NCBI RefSeq assembly: GCF_000308615.1 | Contig: NZ_BAGB01000164.1 | Coordinates: 1 to 64,000 of the forward strand | Reading direction: 5' to 3' | DNA length: 64,000 nt | Origin: Nocardia jiangxiensis NBRC 101359 | Lineage (GTDB): Bacteria > Actinomycetota > Actinomycetes > Mycobacteriales > Mycobacteriaceae | Shown: piece by piece, positions 34,214-43,338 of the stretch | Layout: every line of letters starts with the position of its first letter | How positions within the stretch are numbered: position 1 is the stretch's first letter | The notes under the pieces: generated by a model | What the model was told of the DNA's origin: nothing | Database searches by the model: none | The model's input: only the letters and a program-made list of their open reading frames with translations | Made by a program: the position numbers and the translations under genes

Positions 34214-35197
34214 TCAGAGCCGGAAGATCTTCTCCGCATTGCCGCTCATGATCCCCGAGTGGGCGAAACCCGGTGCGGCGCCGACAATCTCGATGATTTC
34301 CTCCATCTTTCCGTTCTTGTGCGGGTAGTCCGAGCCGTACAGCACGTTCTCCGGCCCCATGACCTCGAGCGTCATCGCCAGCGCCTCCGGTGAATAGACG
34401 ATCGAATCGACGTAGATCTGCTCCAGGTAGGTGCTGGGCAACCGGTCGATCGCGGCGCGGCAGGACTCGAACGACCGGAAACCCGCGTCCAGGCGGCTGA
34501 TCACGAAGGGCAGGTAGCCGCCCGCGTGGCCGCCGATGATCTTCAGATTCCGGTAGCGGTCGAAGAATCCGTCCATGATCATCCGGGACAGGGCCAGGGT
34601 GGTGTCGAAGGTGAAGCCCACGCTCCACACCAGGTGGTACCGGCTGATGTCGAGCTGATACTCACCGATGGGCGAGGTGGGATGCACCAGCACCGGCAGC
34701 CCCCGGCGGTCGATCTCGTCCCAGACGGGCGCGAACCGCGGATCTGTCAGCGACACCCCGTCGATGTTGGCCAGCACCATGACTCCCACCGCGCCGCGCG
34801 CACACGCCCGTTCGAGCTCCTGCACCGCGCGGTCCGGGTACTGCCAAGGAATGGTGGCCAAGAAGCGAATCCGGTCCGGATATGCCGTCTGCGCCGCTGC
34901 CATATCGTCGTTGATCAGCTCCGCGGCCGCGGTGCTCGCCGCCACGTCGCCCCAGAATACGTTCGGACAGGTGAGCGATACGATCGCCATGTCGACACCG
35001 GCGGAATCCATTGCGGCCACACGTAGTTCGTAATCGAACATGCCCTGGGTCAGCGTCACGAACGCGGTATCCCTCGTGAAGATCGCCCGATCGCCCGCCG
35101 GAACCCGACCCACTCGATACTTGCCGCCGCTGCCCGCGGCCAGCGCGTCGAGGAAGGCCTCGCTCAGCATATGGGTGTGCACGTCGACGATTGTCAT
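34214..35197 (-). CDS. Amidohydrolase-2 family protein, ACMSD/resorcylate decarboxylase-like
   Basis: 327 residues from ATG 35197, preceded by GAGAGGCAACG; the frame to 35248 is unsupported. Metal motifs: VDVHTHML, PVLVHPTSP, IGGHAGG and LYGSDYPHKNG with the catalytic Asp. Relatives decarboxylate or hydrolyse ring and ring-cleavage acids. It differs from the LigJ-like protein at 21227 (Asp rather than Glu at the last site). A single-gene unit with a TTTGATCAAT site 87 bases upstream. Confidence 0.9.
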   Translation of the reverse strand: MTIVDVHTHMLSEAFLDALAAGSGGKYRVGRVPAGDRAIFTRDTAFVTLTQGMFDYELRVAAMDSAGVDMAIVSLTCPNVFWGDVAASTAAAELINDDMAAAQTAYPDRIRFLATIPWQYPDRAVQELERACARGAVGVMVLANIDGVSLTDPRFAPVWDEIDRRGLPVLVHPTSPIGEYQLDISRYHLVWSVGFTFDTTLALSRMIMDGFFDRYRNLKIIGGHAGGYLPFVISRLDAGFRSFESCRAAIDRLPSTYLEQIYVDSIVYSPEALAMTLEVMGPENVLYGSDYPHKNGKMEEIIEIVGAAPGFAHSGIMSGNAEKIFRL

Positions 35198-35283
35198 CGT
35201 TGCCTCTCGTCCGAGAACCGCCAGAATGCGCCCGATGGTGCGCGTCATGGCACGCTAACAACCGCCCGCACACCGATAAAAGG

Positions 35284-35293
35284 TTTGATCAAT
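35284..35293. promoter_or_regulatory. Candidate MarR-site TTTGATCAAT, second copy
   Basis: Identical to 33536-33545, in the divergent region between the amidohydrolase (minus) and the aldehyde dehydrogenase (plus). Confidence 0.5.
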
Positions 35294-35418
35294 ACCATCC
35301 ACTGAGCGAAACTTCCTGCAACCGTGGGCAACTCGTGGCAACGCATTGAGGCGCCCGCGCTGCGGCGTACACAATCGTCTGTCGGCACGACCACGGCGTA
35401 GTAGTCACGGAGGCGCGG

Positions 35419-36864
35419 ATGCGGAACGGACAGTTGCTGATCGGCGGGGAGTGGTGCGAGGCCGCCTCGGAGGCGACGCTCACCACGGTCGATCCGGCCA
35501 CGGGCGAGGCGCTCGCGACGGTCGCGGACGGCGGCGAGAAGGACGTCGATGCCGCGGTCGCCGCGGCACGGGCGGCCCTGCGCAATCCGAGCTGGGCCGC
35601 GATGCCGCCGTCCGAACGCGCCCGGCTGCTCTGGCGCGTGTCCGAACTGCTCGAGCGCGACGCGGATGCCTTCGCCGAGTTGGAGACTCGCGACCAGGGG
35701 CAGCCACTGCCGATCGCGCGTGCCGTCTCCGTCGCCGGAGCCGCCGAGCACTTCCGCTATTTCGCCGGCTGGGTGACCAAGATCGACGGCCGGGTGCCCG
35801 CGCATTCGGTTCCGCAGGCGCTGAACTACACCACGCGCGTGCCGGTGGGCGTGTGCGGCCTCATCACACCGTGGAATTTCCCGCTGCTCATCGCCGCGTG
35901 GAAGCTGGCGCCTGCGCTCGCCTGCGGAAACACCGTCGTGCTCAAACCGGCCGAGCAGACACCACTTTCGGCGGTGCGGCTGGCACACCTGTTCGCCGAG
36001 GCAGGATTTCCGCCCGGCGTGGTGAACGTGGTGACAGGCGGCCCGGACGCCGGCCGGGCTCTGGTGGACCATCCCGGCGTGGACAAGGTGTCGTTCACCG
36101 GGTCCACGGAAGTCGGGCGCGACATCGTGCGCGCGGCGGCCGGAAACCTCAAGCGGCTGTCCCTCGAACTGGGCGGCAAGGCCGCGAGCGTCGTCACCGC
36201 CGACGCCGATCTGGATGTCGCGGTGCCCGCCAATCTGCGTAGCGGCATCAACAATTCCGGGCAGGTCTGCGGCGCGTCCTCGCGCTTCTACGTGGCGCGC
36301 TCCCGATACGACGAGTTCACGCAGCGGTTGGCGGACGCAGCCGCGGCCGTGCGCGTGGGGCCCGGACTGAACGTGGGCACGCAGATGGGCCCGCTGGTCG
36401 GTGAGGAACATCTGGCCCGCGTGGACGGCTATGTGCGCAGCGGAGTGTCGCAGGGCGCAACCATCGTGACCGGCGGGAAGCGCGCCGACGGCGACCTCGC
36501 GGCGGGAAGCTTCTATCCGCCAACCGTTTTCGCCGACGCACGGGACGATATGCGAATCGCCCGGGAGGAGATCTTCGGGCCGGTCCTGACCGTCATGCCC
36601 TTCGACGACCTCGACGAGATCGCGGCACGCGTGAACGACTCCGAGTTCGGACTCGTGGCCTCGGTGTGGACCCGGGACCTGGCCTTGGCGCATCGGCTCG
36701 CCGAGCAGATCCAGGCCGCCTGCGTGCGGGTGAATATCGTTGCCAGCCTCGATCCGGCCGTCCCGTGGGGTGGGGTGAAGGCCAGCGGCTGGGGCAGGGA
36801 GATGGGCGCGGAGGCGATCGAGGAATACACGGAGGTGAAGAGCGTCTGGATCGGGCTTCAGTAA
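35419..36864 (+). CDS. Aldehyde dehydrogenase
   Basis: 481 residues, ATG after GGAGGCGCGG. Family landmarks: ITPWNFPLLIAAWKLAPALA, VLKPAEQTP, SFTGSTEVG, catalytic Glu in LELGGKA and Cys in NSGQVCGAS, then EIFGPVLTVMPF. It is closest in feel to benzaldehyde/betaine-aldehyde-type NAD enzymes. It converges with the FMN hydroxyacid dehydrogenase and ThDP decarboxylase genes; the three would form a mandelate-like sequence ending in an aromatic acid. A bidirectional hairpin follows. Confidence 0.93.
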   Translation: MRNGQLLIGGEWCEAASEATLTTVDPATGEALATVADGGEKDVDAAVAAARAALRNPSWAAMPPSERARLLWRVSELLERDADAFAELETRDQGQPLPIARAVSVAGAAEHFRYFAGWVTKIDGRVPAHSVPQALNYTTRVPVGVCGLITPWNFPLLIAAWKLAPALACGNTVVLKPAEQTPLSAVRLAHLFAEAGFPPGVVNVVTGGPDAGRALVDHPGVDKVSFTGSTEVGRDIVRAAAGNLKRLSLELGGKAASVVTADADLDVAVPANLRSGINNSGQVCGASSRFYVARSRYDEFTQRLADAAAAVRVGPGLNVGTQMGPLVGEEHLARVDGYVRSGVSQGATIVTGGKRADGDLAAGSFYPPTVFADARDDMRIAREEIFGPVLTVMPFDDLDEIAARVNDSEFGLVASVWTRDLALAHRLAEQIQAACVRVNIVASLDPAVPWGGVKASGWGREMGAEAIEEYTEVKSVWIGLQ

Positions 36865-36915
36865 CGGCGGTGGCGCGCGGCCACGGCGTCCGCACGAAAG
36901 TCCTTTCCAACGAAG

Positions 36916-36950
36916 GAAACCCGGTCCTGCCACCAGCAGAACCGGGTTTC
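36916..36950. terminator. Bidirectional terminator hairpin
   Basis: Stem GAAACCCGGT/ACCGGGTTTC with an inner CTGC/GCAG stem, between the convergent ALDH and FMN dehydrogenase genes. Confidence 0.8.
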
Positions 36951-36960
36951 GCTGTCCGGG

Positions 36961-38211
36961 TCAACTGTTCTGGCTACCCACGGGCCCTCGCCTGCTCATC
37001 AGCCGCACGTGAGCTGGCTCGAGTTCGTCGATGGCACTGACCCCGAGGAACTTCATCGTCCGCTCGATCTCCGCGGACAGGATCTCCAAGCTACGAGCGA
37101 CTCCGGCCTCGCCACCTGCCATCAGGCCATAGAGAAACGCGCGCCCGACGAGGGTGAAATCCGCGCCCAGGGCGAGGGCCGCGACGATGTCCGCGCCGTT
37201 CATGATGCCGGTATCGAGCATCACCGTACCCCGATCACCCACGGCCGCAACGACTTCGGGGAGGATATGGAGCACCACCGGGCCGCGGTCGAGCTGGCGC
37301 CCGCCATGACCGGAAACGATCACGCCGTCCGCGCCGTGGTCCAGCGCGCGGCACGCATCGCCCACGGTCTGGATGCCCTTGACCAGTAACGGCCCGTCCC
37401 ATGCTTTGCGCACCCACGCCAGATCCTCGAATGTCACACTCGGATCGGCCAGTCGGCGCACCAGATCGCTGGTGGAGCCGCGGCCAGTGGTGTCGAAGGC
37501 GAAACTGTACGGCTCGGTCGTCAGAAAGTCGAACCACCAGCGCCACCGGTACGAGGCGTCCAGGAAGGTCTTCGCGGTCAGCCGGGGCGGAATCGTCATG
37601 CCGTTGCGCTGATCCCGCAGGCGATTGCCGCTGACCGGCACGTCGACCGTTACGAGCAGGGCCTCGTATCCGGCGGCCTTCGCATTGCGTACCAGCTCGA
37701 GCGATAGATCACGGTCCTTCCACAGATACAGCTGGAACCACTTGCGGGCCTCGGGCGCGATCGCCGCGATCCGCTCGATCGAGGTCGTGCCGACGGTCGA
37801 GAGTGAGAAGGGTATCCCGGCACGCGCGGCGGCGGCCACCGCCGCGCGTTCACCCGCGGAATGCAGCATCCGGGTGAATCCGGTGGGCGCGAGGCCGAAT
37901 GGCAGCGCGGACGCCCTGCCGAGCACAGTGGTCGAGGTGTCGGTCTTGGAGACATCGCGCAGCACTCCGGGCCGGAATTCCAGATCCGTGAAGGCCTCTC
38001 GCGCACGCCCGAGACCGACCTCGCCGTCGGCGCCGCCATCGGCGTAATCGAACGGACCGGACGGGGTGCGGCGCTTGGCAATTCGGCGCAGATCCCAGAT
38101 GTTGTGCGCCTCAGCCAGTCGGCGCTTGGTCGAATCGCGTTCGCGGGGTGCGGGTTTCAGCAGCGGCGCGAAATCCTCCAAGCGCGGGAAATGTCGTTCG
38201 AGACTCGTCAT
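36961..38211 (-). CDS. FMN-dependent alpha-hydroxyacid dehydrogenase (mandelate/lactate type)
   Basis: 416 residues of the glycolate oxidase family: FDYADGGADGE, LPFGLAPTGFTRM, WFQLYLWKDRDL, LLVTVDVPVSGNR, LLVKGI and VSGHGGRQLD with catalytic His302 and Arg305. The ~30-residue segment after residue 215 corresponds to loop 4, which decides membrane association in mandelate dehydrogenases. Expected reaction: 2-hydroxyacid to 2-ketoacid, FMN bound. It starts 38 bases after the ThDP decarboxylase-like gene. Confidence 0.92.
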   Translation of the reverse strand: MTSLERHFPRLEDFAPLLKPAPRERDSTKRRLAEAHNIWDLRRIAKRRTPSGPFDYADGGADGEVGLGRAREAFTDLEFRPGVLRDVSKTDTSTTVLGRASALPFGLAPTGFTRMLHSAGERAAVAAAARAGIPFSLSTVGTTSIERIAAIAPEARKWFQLYLWKDRDLSLELVRNAKAAGYEALLVTVDVPVSGNRLRDQRNGMTIPPRLTAKTFLDASYRWRWWFDFLTTEPYSFAFDTTGRGSTSDLVRRLADPSVTFEDLAWVRKAWDGPLLVKGIQTVGDACRALDHGADGVIVSGHGGRQLDRGPVVLHILPEVVAAVGDRGTVMLDTGIMNGADIVAALALGADFTLVGRAFLYGLMAGGEAGVARSLEILSAEIERTMKFLGVSAIDELEPAHVRLMSRRGPVGSQNS

Positions 38212-38249
38212 CGAAAGTCCATCCGATCGGGTGAATGATGGGTGTTCCG

Positions 38250-39881
38250 CTACCCGGCCGCGACCGGGCCGCCGTAGGTGGGCTCTGCGAGAAGTTCCCA
38301 GGGAGACGGGAATTCGCCCACCGGCACCTCGATCAGCACCGGCTCGGACCCAGCCTCGCGGATCACGCCGGATAGCTGCCCGGGTGACTGCACTCGGAAT
38401 CCGCTGATCCCGAAACTTCTTGCCAGAGCAACGAAGTCGGGGTTGACCAGCTCGGTGGCGATGGTGCGTCCGAAATCCTCCTGCTGAATGCGCCGCACGT
38501 TGCCGAAGTAGCCGTCGGCGAACACGACCGTGATCAAGCCGATGCCGTATTTGCGAGCGGTGGCCAATTCCTGTAGGCCCCAGCCGAATCCACCGTCACC
38601 GGTGATCGAGACCACCGGAACGTCCGGGCGGCCGACCTTCGCCCCCAGCGCGGTCGGAAAGCCGTAGCCCAGGGTGCCCTGGTAGCCCGGGGTTATGAAG
38701 GTTCGGGGTTCGTACACGGGATAGGCGATCCGCGAGGCGTACCCGATCTGGGTCAGCTCCTCGACGAGCACGCCATCGTCGGGCAGCGCCTCGCGAATCG
38801 CGGTCAGCCACGCGAGTTGCGGCGCGATCGCCGTCAACTGTTCGGTGCATTCGGCCCGAACCCGCGCCACCTCGGCCGCCCGTCGGGAGGGCCCGGACCG
38901 CGCGGGCAGGGCATCGGCCAGCGCCTCCAGCGCGGATAACGCATCAGCCAGGACAGCGATCTCCGGTTTGCGCGGGCCGCCGAGATCGGCGGGCTCGACA
39001 TTGACCAGGACGACCTTGGTACCGGGCGCGGTGATCAGGGGCCTGCCCCGCAGCGTCATGAACCGGGTTCCCACGGCCAGCACCACATCGGCCTCGGGCA
39101 GCACCCGGCGCCCACCCAGCATCGTCAGGGCCAGCGGATGCCGATCGCTGATCGCACCCCGGCCGTTGCGGGTGGTGACGACCGGTGCGTCCAGGGTTTC
39201 AGCGAGCCGGGCCAGGGCCCGCGACGCCCCACCGGCCACCACGCCGCCACCGGCGAGGATCACCGGACGCGAGGCGGCGGCGAGCAGCGCGGCGACCTGC
39301 TCGATATCGTCCGCGTCGAGGGCCGGGTGCTCGGCGGGCGTGGGATCGACGAGCGTGATATCGGACTGTGCCGCAAGGACATCGGGAGGAATCTCCAGCC
39401 CGACCGGTCGCGGTCGGCCCGAGCGCACCTCGTGGAATGCCCGGCGCACCAGGGCCGGGATCTCCTGCGGTGTGCGGGCCATGGCCGACCATTTCGTCAG
39501 TGACGCGACGAACTCGCTCTGCCCCGGAATCTCGTGCAGCATCCCGAGTCCCTGCCCGATCGCCGGCGAGGGGATCTGCCCGGCGAGAAGAACCACGCGA
39601 CTCGAGCACGCATAGGCCGTCGACAGCGCCGCCCCGGCGTTGAGCAACCCAGGCCCGGGAACCACCATGCACACCGCGGGATCACCGGTGGCGCGCGCGA
39701 AACCGTCCGCGAAATAGCCCGCGCCCTGCTCGTGCCGAGCCCCGACGAAGCGAATCCTGGTGCGCTGCTGCGCCAACCCATCCATCGCGTAGTCCAGCTG
39801 GATACCTGGAACACCGAATACGGTCCGCTGGCCCTCCCGCACCAACTGTGCGGCAAGTGCCTCGCCACCGGTCATTCGCAT
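38250..39881 (-). CDS. ThDP-dependent enzyme (benzoylformate decarboxylase/acetolactate synthase family)
   Basis: 543 residues from ATG 39881, with GAAGGAG upstream; the longer frame to 40007 is not supported. The catalytic Glu51 is in GARHEQGAGYFADG. A central Rossmann domain carries PVILAGGGVVAGG, and the ThDP-Mg motif is ITGDGGFGWGLQEL with the Asn in GYFGNVRR. It pairs with the adjacent FMN 2-hydroxyacid dehydrogenase, so decarboxylation of a 2-ketoacid to an aldehyde (MdlC-like) is the best guess; annotation as generic acetolactate synthase would be less informative. Confidence 0.9.
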   Translation of the reverse strand: MRMTGGEALAAQLVREGQRTVFGVPGIQLDYAMDGLAQQRTRIRFVGARHEQGAGYFADGFARATGDPAVCMVVPGPGLLNAGAALSTAYACSSRVVLLAGQIPSPAIGQGLGMLHEIPGQSEFVASLTKWSAMARTPQEIPALVRRAFHEVRSGRPRPVGLEIPPDVLAAQSDITLVDPTPAEHPALDADDIEQVAALLAAASRPVILAGGGVVAGGASRALARLAETLDAPVVTTRNGRGAISDRHPLALTMLGGRRVLPEADVVLAVGTRFMTLRGRPLITAPGTKVVLVNVEPADLGGPRKPEIAVLADALSALEALADALPARSGPSRRAAEVARVRAECTEQLTAIAPQLAWLTAIREALPDDGVLVEELTQIGYASRIAYPVYEPRTFITPGYQGTLGYGFPTALGAKVGRPDVPVVSITGDGGFGWGLQELATARKYGIGLITVVFADGYFGNVRRIQQEDFGRTIATELVNPDFVALARSFGISGFRVQSPGQLSGVIREAGSEPVLIEVPVGEFPSPWELLAEPTYGGPVAAG

Positions 39882-40368
39882 AGTGCGTGCCAACTCCTTC
39901 TGCGCATCATCGGGCACGGCCTCGATGGCGTGACCAGGCGGAAATTCGACGGTTCCGGTACGCCTCGACGGGACGTGTCGACGGCGAGCGACGTGAACCG
40001 TCGCCACCCGGCGTACCGGCCGAGCGCACAGGCCGGAGCACCGGTCTGCTCAGAATAGGAGAAGAAAGCCGATCGTCCAGACGCCCAACGCCTTCCGATC
40101 ATTGAGTGGAACGCTTATGGTCACGGGCCATCCCCGATTGGCATGCTGACGGCGTTCACCTCGGTGTCCGGATCGGAAGTTCGTCATACCGGTACTACCG
40201 GCCTCCTCTCGCTCCGGCACCGAGGTGGACGTGGTGTCGAGGCCAACGCCCAGCACCGTCCATCGCACGCACTTCGGTCTGCCCTCGCACGAAACCCACT
40301 CACCGAGCGATGATTTCGCGACGCGACCAGGAGCCGAACTTCCGAATATCCCGTGAGGTAGCGCACCA
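39882..40368. other. Divergent intergenic region
   Basis: About 490 bases between the ThDP gene (minus) and the flavin hydroxylase (plus). It must hold both promoters, but I see no palindrome shared with the other operators and no credible small gene. Confidence 0.5.
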
Positions 40369-42033
40369 GTGACACATCCATCTTCCCGGGACGACCAGCA
40401 CCCCGTCGATACTCCGGTGGTCATCATCGGAGCGGGGCCCGTGGGCATGTTCCTGGCCCTCGATCTGGCGGCCAAGGGCGTCCGGTCCACGGTGATCGAG
40501 CAGAACGCGTCCCACCGCGCGTACCCCAAGGGCAATACCCACAACGCCCGCACCATGGAGCATTACCGTCGCCTCGGCCTGGCCGATGCCGTCCGCGCGG
40601 TCGGTCTGCCGCCCGGATACCCGACCGATGTGGTCTACATGACCAGGCTCAACGGCCACGAACTGCACCGGCTGCGGATGCCCTCGGCCGCGGAGAAGAT
40701 GGTGGAGGCGGCGGCGCACTCGGTGACCGGCCAGATTCCCGAGCCCGTGCACCGCGCCAACCAAATGTACGTGGAACAGGTGCTTTTCGAGCATGTACAG
40801 CGGACCGATGAGATCACCTTCCGGCTCGGCACCGAATTCCTCGGCTTCGAGGAAACCTGCGGCGGGGTCAATGCGCGCGTCCGGCCGGTGGGCGGTGAGA
40901 CCGAAGAAATCGTCTCGTGCCGGTATCTGGTGGGCTGCGACGGCGCGCACAGCCGGGTCCGCCGGCAGTTGGGCATCTCCTATGCGGGCAGCGAGGAGGA
41001 CCTGGGATTCCTCAGTGGCCCGCGGCATTCGAAATACCTACGCATACCCGACCTTCTCACGGATGTCATCCGCGCACCAGCGTGGCAGTACTGGCTGCTG
41101 CGGCCGGGTCGGATCGCAACCCTGATCTCGCTCAACGGGCGCGACGAATTCCGCATGAGCGTCATCAGGGGTGACGTGGACAGTGACGAGGCCCTACGTG
41201 AATTCATCGACGACAGCGTCGGCGAGCACGTCGAGGTCGAGATCCTCGGATCCCAGGACTGGGTGGCGGGTCTGGCCTTGGTCGCGCAGCGCTATCAGCG
41301 CGGCCGCGTGCTGATCTGCGGCGACGCCGCGCATTTGTTCACGCCCACAGGCGGTTTCGGCATGAACACCGGAATCGACGATGCGGCGAACCTGGCTTGG
41401 AAGCTAGCGGGCGCGGTACAGGGCTGGGCCGGGCCACATCTGGTGGACAGCTTCGAGGCCGAGCGCAAGCCCGCGGGCCTACGCAATACCGGCGCGGCGG
41501 TCAACCTCGGGCGCTCGGTCAAGGACGTGACGCTGGACCCCGACCTGGAGGCAGATACCCCGAATGGGCGCGAGGCGCGCGCCGAGCTCGGGCGCTTCCT
41601 CGAGGATCAGAAGGAGGAGTTCGCCTCGCTCGGAGTGCAATTGGGCACCCGGTACGAGGGCTCGCCGATCATCTGGCCCGACGGGACGCCCGAACCGGAG
41701 AGCAGTTACGACGTCTATGTGCCCACGGCGCGTCCCGGCGCGCTGGCCCCGCACCTGTGGTTGTCGCAGTCGCAGTCGCTGTTCGATGTGCTCGGCCCCG
41801 GATTCACCCTGTTACGCACACACTCCGACGCCGCGTCCGCCGAACCCCTGGTCGCGGCCGCGCGGCGACGTGGGATTCCACTGGCCGTCGTCGATCTCAC
41901 CCTGCCGCAAGCCCCCGAGCTCTACGGCAGCGACCTCGCGCTCATCCGGCCCGACCAGCATGTGGGGTGGCGCGGCAATGAACTCCCGGATCCCGACGAC
42001 CTACTCACCCGAGTCACCGGAGGCACCGTATGA
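40369..42033 (+). CDS. FAD-dependent aromatic hydroxylase
   Basis: 554 residues starting at GTG 40369. FAD motifs: VVIIGAGPVGMFLALDLA, then KGNTHNARTMEHYRRLG, VGCDGAHSRVRRQLG and CGDAAHLFTPTGGFGMNTG; a thioredoxin-like C-terminal part ends the chain. It belongs to the PheA/MhpA/TfdB group that hydroxylates phenols to catechols with NAD(P)H. ATGA-coupled to the two-domain VOC protein, which is exactly the kind of enzyme that could then open the ring. Confidence 0.93.
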   Translation: MTHPSSRDDQHPVDTPVVIIGAGPVGMFLALDLAAKGVRSTVIEQNASHRAYPKGNTHNARTMEHYRRLGLADAVRAVGLPPGYPTDVVYMTRLNGHELHRLRMPSAAEKMVEAAAHSVTGQIPEPVHRANQMYVEQVLFEHVQRTDEITFRLGTEFLGFEETCGGVNARVRPVGGETEEIVSCRYLVGCDGAHSRVRRQLGISYAGSEEDLGFLSGPRHSKYLRIPDLLTDVIRAPAWQYWLLRPGRIATLISLNGRDEFRMSVIRGDVDSDEALREFIDDSVGEHVEVEILGSQDWVAGLALVAQRYQRGRVLICGDAAHLFTPTGGFGMNTGIDDAANLAWKLAGAVQGWAGPHLVDSFEAERKPAGLRNTGAAVNLGRSVKDVTLDPDLEADTPNGREARAELGRFLEDQKEEFASLGVQLGTRYEGSPIIWPDGTPEPESSYDVYVPTARPGALAPHLWLSQSQSLFDVLGPGFTLLRTHSDAASAEPLVAAARRRGIPLAVVDLTLPQAPELYGSDLALIRPDQHVGWRGNELPDPDDLLTRVTGGTV

Positions 42034-43244
42034 CCGCTACCGAGAAACCACGTCCCGAGCTCTTCGATGTCGGCGGCTACCGGCTCGAGCGGCCGTTCCG
42101 GGTGCGCCGGCTCGGCCATATCGGCCTGAACTGCACCCTGATCGATGAGAGTATCCGCTGCTATCGGGATTTGCTGGGCCTGCGTATCTCGGATCGGCTC
42201 GATTTCTCCCGGCGCGTATCCGATCCGGCGATCCTGGCCGGGCTCGGCGACCCGGGCGGGTATTTCATGCGGCACGGCACCGAGCACCACAGCTTCGTCC
42301 TGTTCAACCGGCGCGTGCACGCCGCCATCAACGGGCAGCAGATCCTCACCGGCCCGGTGACGATCAACCAGATCTCCTGGCAAGTCGGCTCGTTGCGGGA
42401 GGTCGTGGACGGCGAGGCCTGGCTGCGCGATACCGGCAATTCGGTGCAGCGAGCCGGCCGGGATATGCCCGGATCCAACTGGCACACGTATTTCACCGAT
42501 CCGGACGGGCACACCAACGAACTGTTCTACGGCATGGAGCAGGTCGGCTGGACCGGCATCAGCAAACCGCTGCATTTCTACAAGTATCTGTTGCGGAAAA
42601 CACCTACGCTGCCGCAGATTTCGGAGACCGAGGAGGTGTCCACCGCACTCGCGAGCGACGTCGACCTGAGTGAGGGCCTGCGGGACGTGCCCGACGAGGC
42701 GGGCCGTTTCGACGTGGGCGGCGTACTGCTGTCCCGGCCGTTCAAGATCGTGCGGATCGGCCCGCTGCGGCTGTTCGTCACCGACGTCGAGGCCGCCCGG
42801 GATTTCTACCGGAACGTACTGGGCCTGCGGCTGACCGAGGAGATCCGGTACGAGGGTCTGCGTTGTGTATTCCTGCGGGCTGGCACCGAGCACCACGCCG
42901 TCGCACTGTATCCGATCGAGCTGCGGGAGCGGCTGCACCTGAGCGCGCACAGCACCACATTCTCCGTCGGGATGCAGGTGGGCACTTATCGCCAATTGCG
43001 CGATGCCAGAACATATCTGCTCGGCAACGGGATGACGGAGGTGACGCTGCCTCCGGAGCTGTTCCCCGGAATCCCCCGCGCGTTCCGCGTCCGTGACCCT
43101 GACGGCCACCTCATCGAACTCTACGACACCATGCGCCAGGTACACCAGCAATCGCCCCTCGACACCGCCACGACCGGCTGGCCCGAAACCATCGACGACG
43201 ACGAAGCTTTCGACGGTGAGCCTTATCTGGGCCCGCTCGAGTAA
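42030..43244 (+). CDS. Two-domain VOC protein, extradiol dioxygenase-like (paralogue of 16819-18039)
   Basis: 404 residues, collinear with the first copy. Domain 1 keeps the triad in GHIGLNC, EHHSFVLF and HTNELFYG; domain 2 again has IGPLRLF (Pro for His), EHHAVALY and HLIELYD. ATGA overlap with the flavin hydroxylase upstream suggests a hydroxylate-then-cleave pair. The same loss of the first His in both copies argues that domain 2 is structural rather than recently damaged. Confidence 0.88.
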   Translation: MTATEKPRPELFDVGGYRLERPFRVRRLGHIGLNCTLIDESIRCYRDLLGLRISDRLDFSRRVSDPAILAGLGDPGGYFMRHGTEHHSFVLFNRRVHAAINGQQILTGPVTINQISWQVGSLREVVDGEAWLRDTGNSVQRAGRDMPGSNWHTYFTDPDGHTNELFYGMEQVGWTGISKPLHFYKYLLRKTPTLPQISETEEVSTALASDVDLSEGLRDVPDEAGRFDVGGVLLSRPFKIVRIGPLRLFVTDVEAARDFYRNVLGLRLTEEIRYEGLRCVFLRAGTEHHAVALYPIELRERLHLSAHSTTFSVGMQVGTYRQLRDARTYLLGNGMTEVTLPPELFPGIPRAFRVRDPDGHLIELYDTMRQVHQQSPLDTATTGWPETIDDDEAFDGEPYLGPLE

Positions 43245-43251
43245 GCCCGCC

Positions 43252-43286
43252 GCGGCCCTGGGGGATCCTCGATCCCACAGGGCCGC
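43252..43286 (+). terminator. Hairpin after the VOC gene
   Basis: A GCGGCCCTG.../...CAGGGCCGC stem of about 15 bp with one bulge and a CTC loop, eight bases past the stop. No T-run follows. Confidence 0.65.
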
Positions 43287-43338
43287 AGAAATCCCCGGCA
43301 TCGATGGATCGGCCGCAGCGCCGCAGTGCGGCCGGCGC

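Noticed and set aside
35245..36933. A 562-codon minus-strand frame opposite the aldehyde dehydrogenase
   Set aside because: Shadow frame; the plus strand carries complete ALDH motifs and a ribosome site.
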